A stretch of 64,000 bases of DNA from NCBI RefSeq assembly GCF_000177675.1, contig NZ_ADGX01000027.1, positions 1 to 64,000 of the forward strand, given 5' to 3'. The position numbers were made by a program, and so were the translations under genes. Source of the stretch: Parafrankia sp. EUN1f (GTDB taxonomy: Bacteria; Actinomycetota; Actinomycetes; Frankiales; Frankiaceae). This document shows positions 25,545 to 34,900 of this stretch, one piece after another (within the stretch, counting starts at the first letter, position 1; the number at the start of each line of letters is the position of its first letter). Below the pieces are notes generated by a model. That model made no database searches. It was not told the origin of the DNA and saw only the letters and a program-made list of their open reading frames with translations.

Positions 25545-26888
25545 TCAACGGGCGGCCGGTGGCCGGCGCCGTGAACCGACCGCCGACCCGGTCTCGCCCG
25601 GCGGGCCGGGCGGCCGCGTACGGGCCGCCCGGGGCGTGTGGGCGAGGAGCGCGGTCACGCAGGCGTCGCGGTGCCGCCAGGCCGTGCTGGCCCGCGTGTC
25701 ATCAACGGCGACGGCCGGGTCGTAGAGTGCTGGCGCGGCCAGCCCAGCCAGCGCGCGCAGCGGACCGCCAAGGCTCGGCCCCGCCCGGGCGACCGCGCCG
25801 TCGACAAGCTCACCGATGGTCAGCTCGGCACCGACGGGCAGGCCGGCCCGGCCCAGCGCCTCGACAGTGTCGCGCCAGGCGGCCAGCAGCCGAGCCGCAG
25901 GACCTCCGCGAGTACGCCGCCTCCAGCGCCGCGCACGGCGTGTCACCCGAACAACCACCGCCATTGCTACGAACGCCAGCAGCAGGGCCAGCAACAGTGC
26001 CAGCAGGAACAGGGCTGGCCTTACTGCTCGTTCGCGCACGTTCCGGGAAGAAATCGCGTTCATCGTGGCCGGTGCGGGTGGCTTGTCGCTGGGGCTCTGC
26101 TGGCGAGTGGGCGACTCCGGGCCGCTCGGTTCGCCGTCCGGGGACTGGCCGCTGGGCGCGATGGCCCACCCGCCGAGAGCGGGGTCGACTGCGCGTCCGC
26201 CGAGGGGGCCGACAGCGAGGCCCGCCGTCACAGCCGCGCCGCCGAGAACGGTGACCAGCGCCATGGCAGCCAGCGCCCGCCGCCAGCTCGTGGGCCGCGA
26301 ATCGTCAGCCGGCCGCAGCCGTACGCCTGGATTCCCCCGGTCACGGTGCCCGAGCAGGAAAACCGACGTCAGCACGACGACGCCGGCCGCGGCGCCTACC
26401 TGCCATGCCGTGTGCCGGAACCCCAGTACGTTTGCTCCCACGGCCACCGCAAGCGCGGGCAGCAGCGGAGTAAGAGCGCCGGTGGCTCGGCGAGCCAGCG
26501 CCGTCCCGGTCGCGGACGCGAGCCAGACCAGGGCCGACGGTACGACAGCGAGGCTGGCCCGACCGCCACCGGAGATCCTTGCCTGGGAGAGCAGGTCCGC
26601 TGGGCCCCGCGCCAACGCAACCGCGAGGTCGCGCAGGTCCGGCCCGTCTGGTACCCCGTAGAGGACGCCCAGGCTGGCCGTGAACCAGCCGAGCACGGAC
26701 GTCGGCACGGCCAGCCAGCCGGCGGGACCCGATGGCCACGGCGCCGCGGCGAGCAGCGCCGCGAGGACCGCGCAGACGAAGATCAGGCCGACCGGCCGTG
26801 GTTCGCCGCCCACGGCGGGCAGAAAGCCGGCGGCGGCTGTGAGCGACGCAGTGGCGACCACGGCGATGGCCCCGGCGTCGCGGCTCAC
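25545..26888 (-). CDS. TgpA-like membrane protein with DUF4129 but no transglutaminase core
   Basis: 447 residues from a GTG at 26888 overlapping the DUF58 stop (GTGA). About six N-terminal membrane helices (FLPAVGGEPRPVGLIFVCAV, WQVGAAAGVVVLTSVFLLG), a Pro/Ser-rich outside segment (SGQSPDGEPSGPESPT), another helix (ALFLLALLLALLLAFVAMAV) and a cytoplasmic DUF4129 tail (AAWRDTVEALGRAGLPVGAE, YDPAVAVDDTRASTAW). In standard TgpA proteins a Cys-His-Asp transglutaminase-like domain lies between the helices; here only a short disordered linker is present. The role is probably structural or regulatory with MoxR and DUF58 rather than enzymatic. Confidence 0.8.
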   Translation of the reverse strand: MSRDAGAIAVVATASLTAAAGFLPAVGGEPRPVGLIFVCAVLAALLAAAPWPSGPAGWLAVPTSVLGWFTASLGVLYGVPDGPDLRDLAVALARGPADLLSQARISGGGRASLAVVPSALVWLASATGTALARRATGALTPLLPALAVAVGANVLGFRHTAWQVGAAAGVVVLTSVFLLGHRDRGNPGVRLRPADDSRPTSWRRALAAMALVTVLGGAAVTAGLAVGPLGGRAVDPALGGWAIAPSGQSPDGEPSGPESPTRQQSPSDKPPAPATMNAISSRNVRERAVRPALFLLALLLALLLAFVAMAVVVRVTRRARRWRRRTRGGPAARLLAAWRDTVEALGRAGLPVGAELTIGELVDGAVARAGPSLGGPLRALAGLAAPALYDPAVAVDDTRASTAWRHRDACVTALLAHTPRAARTRPPGPPGETGSAVGSRRRPPAAR

Positions 26889-28108
26889 CACATCCGTCCC
26901 GACGTCAGCTCGGCGACGCGGCGCCACATGTCCGGGAAGTCGGCCGCCCGGTCCAGGCTGATCGTCGCCACCGGGTCGCTGCCGCCATCGCCCGGCTCCA
27001 GGCGCGCGTCCGGCCGGGCTGCGCCCGTCCGGATCAGGATGACCGGGCCGGTCCGGTGGCCGCCTGCCACCATCGGGGCCTCGTAGGCACGTACGCCGGT
27101 GACGACGACGAGCAACGCGCTGGTCTTCTGGGCGTCGCCGCGGCGCAGGGCCCCGAGCACGTCCGCCAGACCGGTCGGGTCGCTCGAGCCGGCGGCGTCT
27201 CCTGGGCGCGGCTCCTGCACGCACAGCACGGCAAGCTGGTCGAGCAGATCCTCCTCCCGCCCGGTCGAGCCGCCGATGGGCCAGGCCAATCCGCCCGTCG
27301 TACGCAGCCGGACCGGCAGGCGCTGGCTTGCGTACGCGTGCGCGACCGACGCGGCGACCTCCACGGCGTCCTCGAACGCGGCGTCCCCCGCCGTGCCCTC
27401 GGAATAGGAGAGATGCCGCGTATCGAGGAGCACCAAGGCCGCGGCCATCGTGGGGTCGACAGAAGTACGGACCTGCAGCGTGCCGGTACGTGCCGACGAC
27501 GGCCAGTGCACCCGCCGGGTGTCGTCGCCCGGCACGTATTCGCGCAGCGTCTCGAACTCCGCCAGTCCTGGCCGGGGAAGCGAGCGCGCGCTCCCGTCGG
27601 ACCGCTGGTGATGTGACCAGGCCAGTGGCTCGATCTCGTACCGACGCGGCCGAACGACGAGTGTCGTCCGTTCACCGACCATGCGAGTTCTGGCCAGCAG
27701 CCCCAACGGGTCCCGGCGAACAGACACCGTGGGTCCCAGCCGCCACTCCCCGCGTCGCGTCGCTACTATCTGGGTACTCGCCGTCACCATCCGGCCAGGT
27801 CGGAGCCGCTGGACAGTCAGGACGATCGGCGCGAGGCCGTTCGGTACATCCAGCCGGCCAGCCGGGCGGACACGCCGGCGCCGGTTCTCCGCCGTGGCCG
27901 TGACCGTCACCAGGTCGTCGCGGGTGACGGAGGCGTGGCTATGGAGCGTGACAGCCAGCCCGTCGCTCCCGGCGACGGCGAGCACGGCCATGACGAGTGC
28001 CATCCCGAAGCCCGCCGCCAATCCGACCAGGCCCGGGTAACGCAGCGCGGAGCCTGCCGCCCCGAGCACGACGGACAGCGCCGCTACCCAGATCCCGGCC
28101 GATGTCAT
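26885..28108 (-). CDS. DUF58 (VWA-like) membrane protein
   Basis: 407 residues. Two N-terminal membrane helices (GIWVAALSVVLGAAGSALRY, VGLAAGFGMALVMAVLAVAG), a beta-sandwich segment and the DUF58 core EFETLREYVPGDDTRRVHWP followed by SSARTGTLQVR and a VWA-like half (AALVLLDTRHLS). DUF58 proteins are MoxR partners. Positioned between the ectodomain protein and the DUF4129 protein, with stop/start overlap to the latter. The next frame upstream has a TGA that would overlap this ATG if one base were added, which agrees with this start. Confidence 0.9.
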   Translation of the reverse strand: MTSAGIWVAALSVVLGAAGSALRYPGLVGLAAGFGMALVMAVLAVAGSDGLAVTLHSHASVTRDDLVTVTATAENRRRRVRPAGRLDVPNGLAPIVLTVQRLRPGRMVTASTQIVATRRGEWRLGPTVSVRRDPLGLLARTRMVGERTTLVVRPRRYEIEPLAWSHHQRSDGSARSLPRPGLAEFETLREYVPGDDTRRVHWPSSARTGTLQVRTSVDPTMAAALVLLDTRHLSYSEGTAGDAAFEDAVEVAASVAHAYASQRLPVRLRTTGGLAWPIGGSTGREEDLLDQLAVLCVQEPRPGDAAGSSDPTGLADVLGALRRGDAQKTSALLVVVTGVRAYEAPMVAGGHRTGPVILIRTGAARPDARLEPGDGGSDPVATISLDRAADFPDMWRRVAELTSGRMW

Positions 28109-29324
28109 GCCCCGCCACCCCCGCCGATCTGGGGGCCGCCGGTGTGCGTGGCGTCGGCGGCGTGGGGGCCCGCGAGCCGGTCGACGGCGGCGACATCGGC
28201 GTTGTCGGCGTTGTCGGTGTGGCCGCAGGGCGCGACGGGGCCGGGCTGCTGGAGTCCGGCGTGTCAGCCGGCAGGTCCCGCGCGATCGTGAACGACGTGA
28301 GGACGACCGAGGGAGCGATCCGCGCCCAGTCGGAGTCCGAGAGCGAAGGCCGAGGGCAGGGCGGCGGCTGCCAGAGATTCGGAAGCTGGACGGCTGCCGG
28401 CGACTCGACGAGCAGGATGTCGAACGTCTCCGCTGCCCCGTTGTAGAGGTTCGTTCCGCAGCCGTTACTCATGACCGCTTCGAACCCGCCCGCGGTCAGA
28501 CGGTAGTACTGCAGGTAGTGCTTCCCGTCGCGCGGAGCACGGCTGACAATGGCGATGGCTGTGCCGGACGGCAGATCACCCTGAATCTCTCCGCGCAGGG
28601 TGTGTTCGCCGTTGACGTCCACAAGGTGCCAGCCGCCGGGCACGTTCTGCGGCTTCCCGTCCAGCCTCAGCCCGGTGACACTCGGCGGCGAGGGCTGCTT
28701 CCTGCCGTTTTCCGGCGTACCGGAAGGTCCTGTGCCCGTGCTGCGTGGCCCGGATGGTTGGCCGCCGCTGGGTGGGCTGTCTCCGGGGCCAGTACCTTCG
28801 CTCAGTCCGTCGGGCGCGGTTTCACCAGGACGGTCGGTGGCCCCGGGCGCCGAGGGCCGAGAAGTCGTTTCGCCGGGACTGCCCCCGGCCGCGGGTTCCT
28901 GCCCGCCCGCGCTCGTGCCGCTCGACCCAGAGCCTTCCGGCTGCGGGTCACCAGGCCCTGCCCCAGATGGCGCGGCGCGCTCTGGACGGTCCGGCCCTTC
29001 GGCGCCTGTGCCATCGTCAGGGCGCACCGCCGAGGTGATGGAACTGGGCCGCGGCTGGCCGCCGTGGGCTGGCCCCGACGCTACGCTGGCCGAAGCCGGC
29101 TGGTGGGACGTTGACGCGGACGGCGGAGCGCCAGTGAGCGACTCGCTGTCCGACGGCCTGTCCGTCGGAGTCGAACCCGCGGTGGAAGCGACGGTCAACG
29201 GAGTCAAGCCCTCGGCGGCCACCCGCGTCCGGGACGATCCGACGATCCCCGCCACCACGACCAGCAGGACGACGAGCGGCACCAGTCCGGCCAGGAACAT
29301 CGTGCGCACCGGGTCCGACCGCAT
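27939..29324 (-). CDS. Single-pass protein with Pro/Ser-rich stalk and beta-rich ectodomain
   Basis: 461 residues as read. One N-terminal helix (FLAGLVPLVVLLVVVAGIVG, residues ~10-29), a long disordered Ser/Pro/Gly stalk (~35-205) and an outside domain (~210-350) with DLPSGTAIAIVSRAPRDGKH and ETFDILLVESPAA, similar in pattern to the ectodomain of the EAD1 protein (22517-23710). The last ~57 residues lie over the DUF58 gene and look like its shadow. Adding one base near 28130 would end the protein at a TGA overlapping the DUF58 ATG (ATGA). Likely a sensor or adhesin part of the MoxR module; function unknown. Confidence 0.65.
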   Translation of the reverse strand: MRSDPVRTMFLAGLVPLVVLLVVVAGIVGSSRTRVAAEGLTPLTVASTAGSTPTDRPSDSESLTGAPPSASTSHQPASASVASGPAHGGQPRPSSITSAVRPDDGTGAEGPDRPERAAPSGAGPGDPQPEGSGSSGTSAGGQEPAAGGSPGETTSRPSAPGATDRPGETAPDGLSEGTGPGDSPPSGGQPSGPRSTGTGPSGTPENGRKQPSPPSVTGLRLDGKPQNVPGGWHLVDVNGEHTLRGEIQGDLPSGTAIAIVSRAPRDGKHYLQYYRLTAGGFEAVMSNGCGTNLYNGAAETFDILLVESPAAVQLPNLWQPPPCPRPSLSDSDWARIAPSVVLTSFTIARDLPADTPDSSSPAPSRPAATPTTPTTPMSPPSTGSRAPTPPTPRTPAAPRSAGVAGHDIGRDLGSGAVRRARGGRLRAALPGPGRIGGGLRDGTRHGRARRRRERRAGCHAP

Positions 29325-29325
29325 G

Positions 29326-29412
29326 TCACACCAGTGCCTCGCCGCGAGTCGGCCGGTAGTGGTCCAGGTCCCGATGAGGCCATTTCAGGCATGCGTCGAC
29401 TGCCTGTGTCAT
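29326..29412 (-). CDS. 28-residue leader ORF coupled to the ectodomain gene
   Basis: ATG at 29412, preceded by GGGGGATC, encodes MTQAVDACLKWPHRDLDHYR and eight more residues. It stops one base before the ATG at 29324 (TGACATG), which itself has only a weak ribosome-binding site. The same GGGGGAT element precedes the MoxR start. This arrangement suggests translational coupling through a short leader peptide. Too short for similarity to be judged. Confidence 0.4.
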   Translation of the reverse strand: MTQAVDACLKWPHRDLDHYRPTRGEALV

Positions 29413-29852
29413 GTGATCCCCCGTGTTCGACCATGACGTCGTCGCTCGTGGCCAGCATCTGTAGCCGCGACGTAGCCGATTCTAGGACTGCGGATCAGCA
29501 TTGGAGCATGAATCGCGCCCTGTTGTGTATCGGACGCGTAGTCCTCGTTCGTCGCGGTGACGACGTCAGCCGTGCGGATGCAGCGACAGCGACATCCTGT
29601 ACACGCTTGTGCTGGGCCGGCGTCTGGGCTGGGGCATCGAACAGCTGCCGATGACCTCACCGATCTGTTCGGACGGTCCATCAATCTGGTCTCCGCCCGC
29701 GGGCTCCACCCCTCTGCTCCGCTTGAAGTTGGCCCGATGCTGTTCACCTCTGGGCTCTTTGGGATAAGGAATCCGGGGAGGAGCGCAGGTCACACGTCGC
29801 GGATAGTTCGCGGCACCCGGGAGGGGGCCGCAAACCCCTCGCGGTGTGCCGG
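29413..29852. other. Gene-free interval between the TIR gene and the MoxR operon
   Basis: 440 bp. It probably carries the promoter of the operon starting at 29412. Short frames here are on all strands and show no protein-like composition. No hairpin or repeat stood out. Confidence 0.5.
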
Positions 29853-30773
29853 TCAGGGCGTGGAACCGGGGCCGTCGGGTGGGAAGTCCGGCTCGGCGGC
29901 CGGCTTCTTCCGGCCCGCGACAACACTCGTGACGGTGTCGAGGAGACGTTCCTTCGCCTGATCCCGCACAAGACCGAACAGGTCGACGGAGACCACGCCC
30001 TCCAGCAGGTCCGGTCGCGGACAGTTCTCAATCCGCACGGGGATCACCTTGCGCTTGAAGCCGTCGGGGTCGCGCCGCAGTGCCGCCTGCCATTCGGCCG
30101 CCCCCCATACCGATGTCAGGTAGGCCTCGGAGAGCACGGCGATGGTCCGCTGGGAATGCTCGATTCCCCTGGTCATCATGTTCATCCAGTTCGACCCCGC
30201 CACGAAGTCCCAGGCCTGGAGGTAGACGGAGTATTCCGCCTCCTCCAGCTGCCAGGCGATCCATTCCGCCCACCGCTGGTCAGTCCCGGTGTAGGAGATG
30301 AAGAAGTCCCAGGGGCCGTTGGCGCCCGTCGACGGCCCGCTGGCCGTGGTGGTCTGCTCGGTCCCGGCTGTGCCCGCTGGTGAGCCGGCTGTGCCGGCCG
30401 CGGAACCAGCTGTGTTCGTCGGCTCTGCGTCACCGCCGTCATCCGCCGCGGGGCGGGCATTCCCGGGCGAAGATGCGGGCGTGGCCGCGGCGGCGATCGA
30501 GACGCCTGCCGCGGCCGCCGCCGCGGTGATGACGGGATTGCCCGGCCGTTCGAGGTGGGCCTCACGCAGTAGCTTCGGCCAGCCCCCCAGAACCGCGCCG
30601 CCCTTGTAAAGGCGGTACACGTCCGACCAGAACAGCTCGGCGTTCCCGGTCTGCCAGCCGGGCTGCCGCCCTCGTCGCAGGTCCGCGCGCTCCACCAGGG
30701 TCTTCGCCTCCGACGGGTCCGAGAACTCCTCCGCCAGTGCGACGATCACCTCGCGGTCAGTTGGTGCCGCCAC
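29853..30773 (-). CDS. EAD1-TIR effector protein
   Basis: 306 residues from a GTG at 30773 after a GGGGGCGAA site. Residues 4-82 are an EAD (PTDREVIVALAEEFSDPSEA, ELFWSDVYRLYKGG, LERPGNPVI). An Ala/Thr/Gly linker leads to a TIR domain (about 153-290) starting WDFFISYTGTDQRWAEWIAW, with LQAWDFVAGSNWMNMM and SEAYLTSVWGAAEWQAAL. Glu227 occupies the position of the catalytic Glu in NAD-cleaving TIR domains. Predicted cytoplasmic NADase-type effector activated through its EAD by the membrane protein at 22517-23710, which has the same domain. The pairing is inference. Confidence 0.85.
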   Translation of the reverse strand: MAAPTDREVIVALAEEFSDPSEAKTLVERADLRRGRQPGWQTGNAELFWSDVYRLYKGGAVLGGWPKLLREAHLERPGNPVITAAAAAAGVSIAAAATPASSPGNARPAADDGGDAEPTNTAGSAAGTAGSPAGTAGTEQTTTASGPSTGANGPWDFFISYTGTDQRWAEWIAWQLEEAEYSVYLQAWDFVAGSNWMNMMTRGIEHSQRTIAVLSEAYLTSVWGAAEWQAALRRDPDGFKRKVIPVRIENCPRPDLLEGVVSVDLFGLVRDQAKERLLDTVTSVVAGRKKPAAEPDFPPDGPGSTP

Positions 30774-31021
30774 TTCGCCCCCGTTCCATCACCGTGTTCC
30801 GCCCGCTGTTCCGGACCCGGACCGTGGGTGGACGCACGCTGTCGTTCTGATCACCGGAATCGACTCTAGCGACCCGGGTGGTGGGCACGCTGGGTGGCGG
30901 GTTCCGGTCGGTGGGTGGCGGCGCGGATACGTCGGGCCCGATCTCCGGGGTGAGGCCGCTGACCTGCGCTGTTACGTCGTGGTGTGCGCTTCGTTCGTAT
31001 TCCGCCGCGCCCCAGCTTTGG

Positions 31022-31040
31022 CTAAGTTAGCCTTACCTAA
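31022..31040. promoter_or_regulatory. Iron box (IdeR/DmdR-type) upstream of the siderophore-interacting protein
   Basis: CTAAGTTAGCCTTACCTAA matches the DtxR/IdeR consensus TTAGGTTAGGCTAACCTAA at 15 of 19 positions. It lies 25 bp before the ATG at 31066. Repression by iron-loaded IdeR/DmdR is expected. Confidence 0.8.
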
Positions 31041-31065
31041 GCCGAAGATGAGGGGTGTTGACGCG

Positions 31066-31920
31066 ATGCCCAGCCTGCGCGAGGCGATCCGTTCCCGCAG
31101 TGCCGACCGTGCCGGTCGCCTGCTCGACTGTTCGGTCGAGGTCGAGTCCGTCGCCGAGGTCTCGCCGTCCTTCCGCCGGGTGACCGTCGTCGGAGCCGGC
31201 CTGGCCGCCTACACCGACCCGACGCCCGCCGATGCCTTCCGCCTGTTCCCGCCGGGGGCGGGCGACGACGACGGCGACGACGGTCCGGGCCTGTCGAGGG
31301 CGTTCACCGTGCGCTCGTTCGACCCGGACACCCGCCGGCTCACCTTCGACGTCCACTCGCATGGCACCGGCCTGGTGGCCCGCTGGCTCGACGACCTGGC
31401 GGGCGGCGACGTCGCCGGCATCATCGGGATGCGCATCGAGTTCGTGGTCGGATCGCAGGTCGGGGGTGCGCTGCCGGACCTGACGATCCTCGCCGCCGAC
31501 GTCTGCGGCCTGCCGGCGGTCGCCGCGATCGTCGCCGCCCTGCCGCCGGAGCAGCGAGCCGCCGTCGTGATCAGCGGGGCCGCCCCGGCCGACCGGGAAC
31601 TCCTGCCCGAGCGGCCCGGCGACGACGTGCGCTGGGTGCCGGCCGGCAGCCTGACCGGCGGGGTGCGGGCACTGCCCCGTCCGCGCGGCGGCACGCTGGC
31701 CTGGGTCGCCGGTGAGGCGGGGGCGGTGCGGGCGATCCGCCGGGTGCTGCTCACCGATCTCGGGGTGGCCCGTGACGACCTGCGCGCCGCGGCCTACTGG
31801 AAGGCGGGAGTCACCTCGGACGACGTCGACGCCCAGGCCGCCCAGCGCTACGACGACGCCGTGGCGGCGGGCCGGGACGTCTCCGATCCCGATGTGCTGG
31901 AAGACCTCGCCCTGGGCTAG
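31066..31920 (+). CDS. Siderophore-interacting protein (FAD-binding ferric reductase, ViuB type)
   Basis: 284 residues from an ATG at 31066 preceded by AGGGG; earlier in-frame starts would run through the iron box. FAD-binding region SRAFTVRSFDPDTRRLTFDV (RxYTxR variant) and HSHGTGLVARWLDDLAGGD, followed by a NAD(P)H-binding half (LTILAADVCGLPAVAAIVAA, GGTLAWVAGEAGAVRAIRRV, AAAYWKAGVT). Reduces ferric siderophore in the cytoplasm to release iron. Single gene under an iron box; no siderophore synthesis or uptake genes are in the window. Confidence 0.92.
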   Translation: MPSLREAIRSRSADRAGRLLDCSVEVESVAEVSPSFRRVTVVGAGLAAYTDPTPADAFRLFPPGAGDDDGDDGPGLSRAFTVRSFDPDTRRLTFDVHSHGTGLVARWLDDLAGGDVAGIIGMRIEFVVGSQVGGALPDLTILAADVCGLPAVAAIVAALPPEQRAAVVISGAAPADRELLPERPGDDVRWVPAGSLTGGVRALPRPRGGTLAWVAGEAGAVRAIRRVLLTDLGVARDDLRAAAYWKAGVTSDDVDAQAAQRYDDAVAAGRDVSDPDVLEDLALG

Positions 31921-31996
31921 TGCGCCCCTGGCCGCGCTCAGGGTGGCGAGGCGCCTGCCGCTACAGTGCCCATTCATGCACCTGGCGTGACCACGG

Positions 31997-34900
31997 GTGG
32001 GGTGGGGAGTGGCGGGTTCACCGGATCGGCGCGATGTACCGGACGTCGTTCGCGACGTCGTGGCGTTGGCTGGCCGCGGCCGCGGCGGCGGCAGATGGTG
32101 GTGGTGGGGAGCGCGCCCGGTCGTCTCCGCACCGGTCGTGTCCGACGAGCTCGCGGCGGCGGTCGCGGCCGCGGTGCCCGGAGCCTGGGTGGTGCGGGTG
32201 CCACGGGCCGATGACCGGCGCGTCCAGGACGCGATCGACGAGGCGCTGCGCGGGGCGGGCTCGGCGGCTCCGGACACGCGGCGGTACGACGATCTCACCG
32301 CCGCGCTGCGGCGACCGACCGGAGCCGGCGGTGGATCGGGCGGAGCCGGCGGCGGATCGGGCGGTGGAGCCGGCGAGGCAGAGGATCTCCTCGACCGGCG
32401 GCGGATCGCCGCGCGGCGGGAGCGGTGGAAGCACGCGGTGGAGCCGGTCGTCCTGCTGTGGCTCGGTCTCGCGAGCCTGGGCGCCTCCCTGATGAGTGCC
32501 GCCGACGTCAGGGAGTTCGGCCAGGGGGACCTCGCGTACAACCTCGGCGCCGTCTGCCTGTGCACAGGCATGGTGCTCATCGCCGCGCGGCTGCTCGCGG
32601 GACTGTGGCGACTGGCCCGCGGCGGCATCCGGGCAGTGCCGACGGAACAGGAACTGGCACAGGCGCTCCTGCGTGACCTTCGGTACGACGCGCGCCGGTT
32701 CTTCCCCACCGGCTGGTTCCGGGCACGTGACGTGCCGGGGCGCCTGCCGGTCCTGCTCGTGGCCACGCCCGCGGACGGCAGGCGGCCGGTTCTGCTCGAC
32801 GAGTACCTCCGCTGGCATTCCGCACGGCTGCCCCGGTGGATGTGGTGGATCGTCGCTGCCGCTCGCCGGCCGTCGGCGATCGTCGTGACCGACCATCCGA
32901 TGCCGGCCACCGTGGACCAGCAGATCCGTGCCGCGTGGCGGCGACGCGCGCAGGGCCGTTCCTGGCTGCGGGCGCGTCGCAGGGCCCTGCGAGGCCTGCC
33001 CGCGGCCGTCGTGACCTGGTGGAACAGTCTGCCGGGCCCGGCATGGCGGCGGCTGGGAGCCGCGGCGTGGGCGTTGGCTCGCCTGCGCTTCGCCAGGCGC
33101 TGCCGTGCCCGGCTGGCCGGCGGGTTCCTCGCGTTCCTCGCCCTTGCCTGGCCGCGGCGGGCCCGACCGCGGCTGCGTCGGCTGACCGCGTATGCCCTCG
33201 TGTCCGTCCTGACGGCGACGGCACTGTACCTCCAGCGCAGTCCCAGCCAGCCCTACTGCCTGCGGCCCATGGCCGGCTCGGACCAGGACCTGTCGACCGA
33301 CAGCTCCGGGGACGAGTGGATCGGCTACCGGACCTGCCTCGGCTGGAGCCAGCTCGCCGGGAACGTCGTCGGTGGGGCGGTGTCCGCCGTCGCCGCCCGG
33401 CTCGCCGTGCGCCAACCGGGCCCCGACGACACTCCCGACCTCTTCGACGAGGACCTGATCTACCGGGAGAACAAGAGAGTGCGACAGCTGGCCGACGCCC
33501 AGCGCCCACTCGTCACGGTCGCGCTGATCACGTCTCTCACCTCCGCCGCCTCCACCAGGGCGATCCGGTCGGTGGTGGCCGAGCACGAGGGCCTGGCCGG
33601 CGCCTACGCCGCACAGCGGCGGATAAACAGCGCGCGCAGCACCCGCCTGCCGTACGTGCGTCTCGCCATCGTCAACACCGGCGACCTCACGGTCCGCCGC
33701 GGCACCGAGACCGCCATCGGCAGACATCTGGAAACCCTGACGAAGAAGCTGCAGCAGCTCGCCGCGGACCCGACGCTGGCCGCCGCCGTCGTCACCGTGA
33801 ACAGCATGGCGCAGGTGCAGGACGCCCTGGACGCGTCGCTCGGCGCCGCCGGTGTCCCGATGATCAGCCCGACGATGAGCGCGGACGGATTCGGGGAGCC
33901 TCTCGCCCGCGCCGTCGGGCGCGACGACGACCTCGCCGCGGCCGTGCCCGGCACCTCCCCGGCTGGTACCTCCCTGCCCGGCACCTCCCTGACCGGTGCC
34001 GCGCTCCTGAGCGCGGCTGCCGGCGCGGCGGCGCCCCGCCCGCAGCCCCTGTTCTTCCAGATCAACTCCACCAATGATGACCAGGTCCAGCTGATCTACG
34101 AGTACGCCCGCAACCGGAACGAGCCGCTGGCCTTCTTCTTTCCGGTCACCGACGCATCGCAGACCGAGCCGGCCGCCGACGATCTCTATCTGACCTCGTT
34201 GTACTGCGATGTGTGGCGGCGGCGCCCGCCGTCACACGTCCAGGAGCTCTCCGGGGGGTCCGCGAGCCTGGGGAAGGCGCGGTCGACCTGCCCGCCCGCG
34301 CCCGTGGCGGTGGCAGCCTCGAGCCCGGCCGCACCGCCGGTGCCGGTCTCCCTCGTACCGTGGTCGTCGGACCGGCCGCTCTCCGAGACCGCCCGCATCG
34401 CCTGCCCGCCGGAGACACCCGAAGTCCAACCCCGTACGGCTTCGGCTTCGGGTCCGGGCACGGGTACGGAGGAGACGTCCGGTGCTGGGCGCCCTGTGGT
34501 CTTCTTCGGGGGGCGGTACACGGATTTCGCCGAGTTCGCCCAGGCACTTCGTCTCGCCTGCGGATCCAGGATGCCGCAGGTGGCGGTCTCCGACTCCGCG
34601 GGGCGTTTCCTGGCGGACCGGGAACTGGCCCGCCATGTGCCGCACGGTGTGCAGGTGCTCATCGCCTACCGGGGCCGCACGCTGACCTGCGCGGGAATGG
34701 CCGCCGCCGGTGACGCCGGCGCCGGCGTCACCGGCGCCGGCGGACAGCAGCTGGACTTCTACGACGACATCCGCGCATACCTGGGCCGTTGCGCGGGGCC
34801 GGGAGCCCACCCGGAGGACCGCTGGCTCGCCGGAGGATGGGCAGCGTTCAGCTACGACTCACTCCTGCTGATCAACGACGCGTTGATACGAGCGGGTGTT

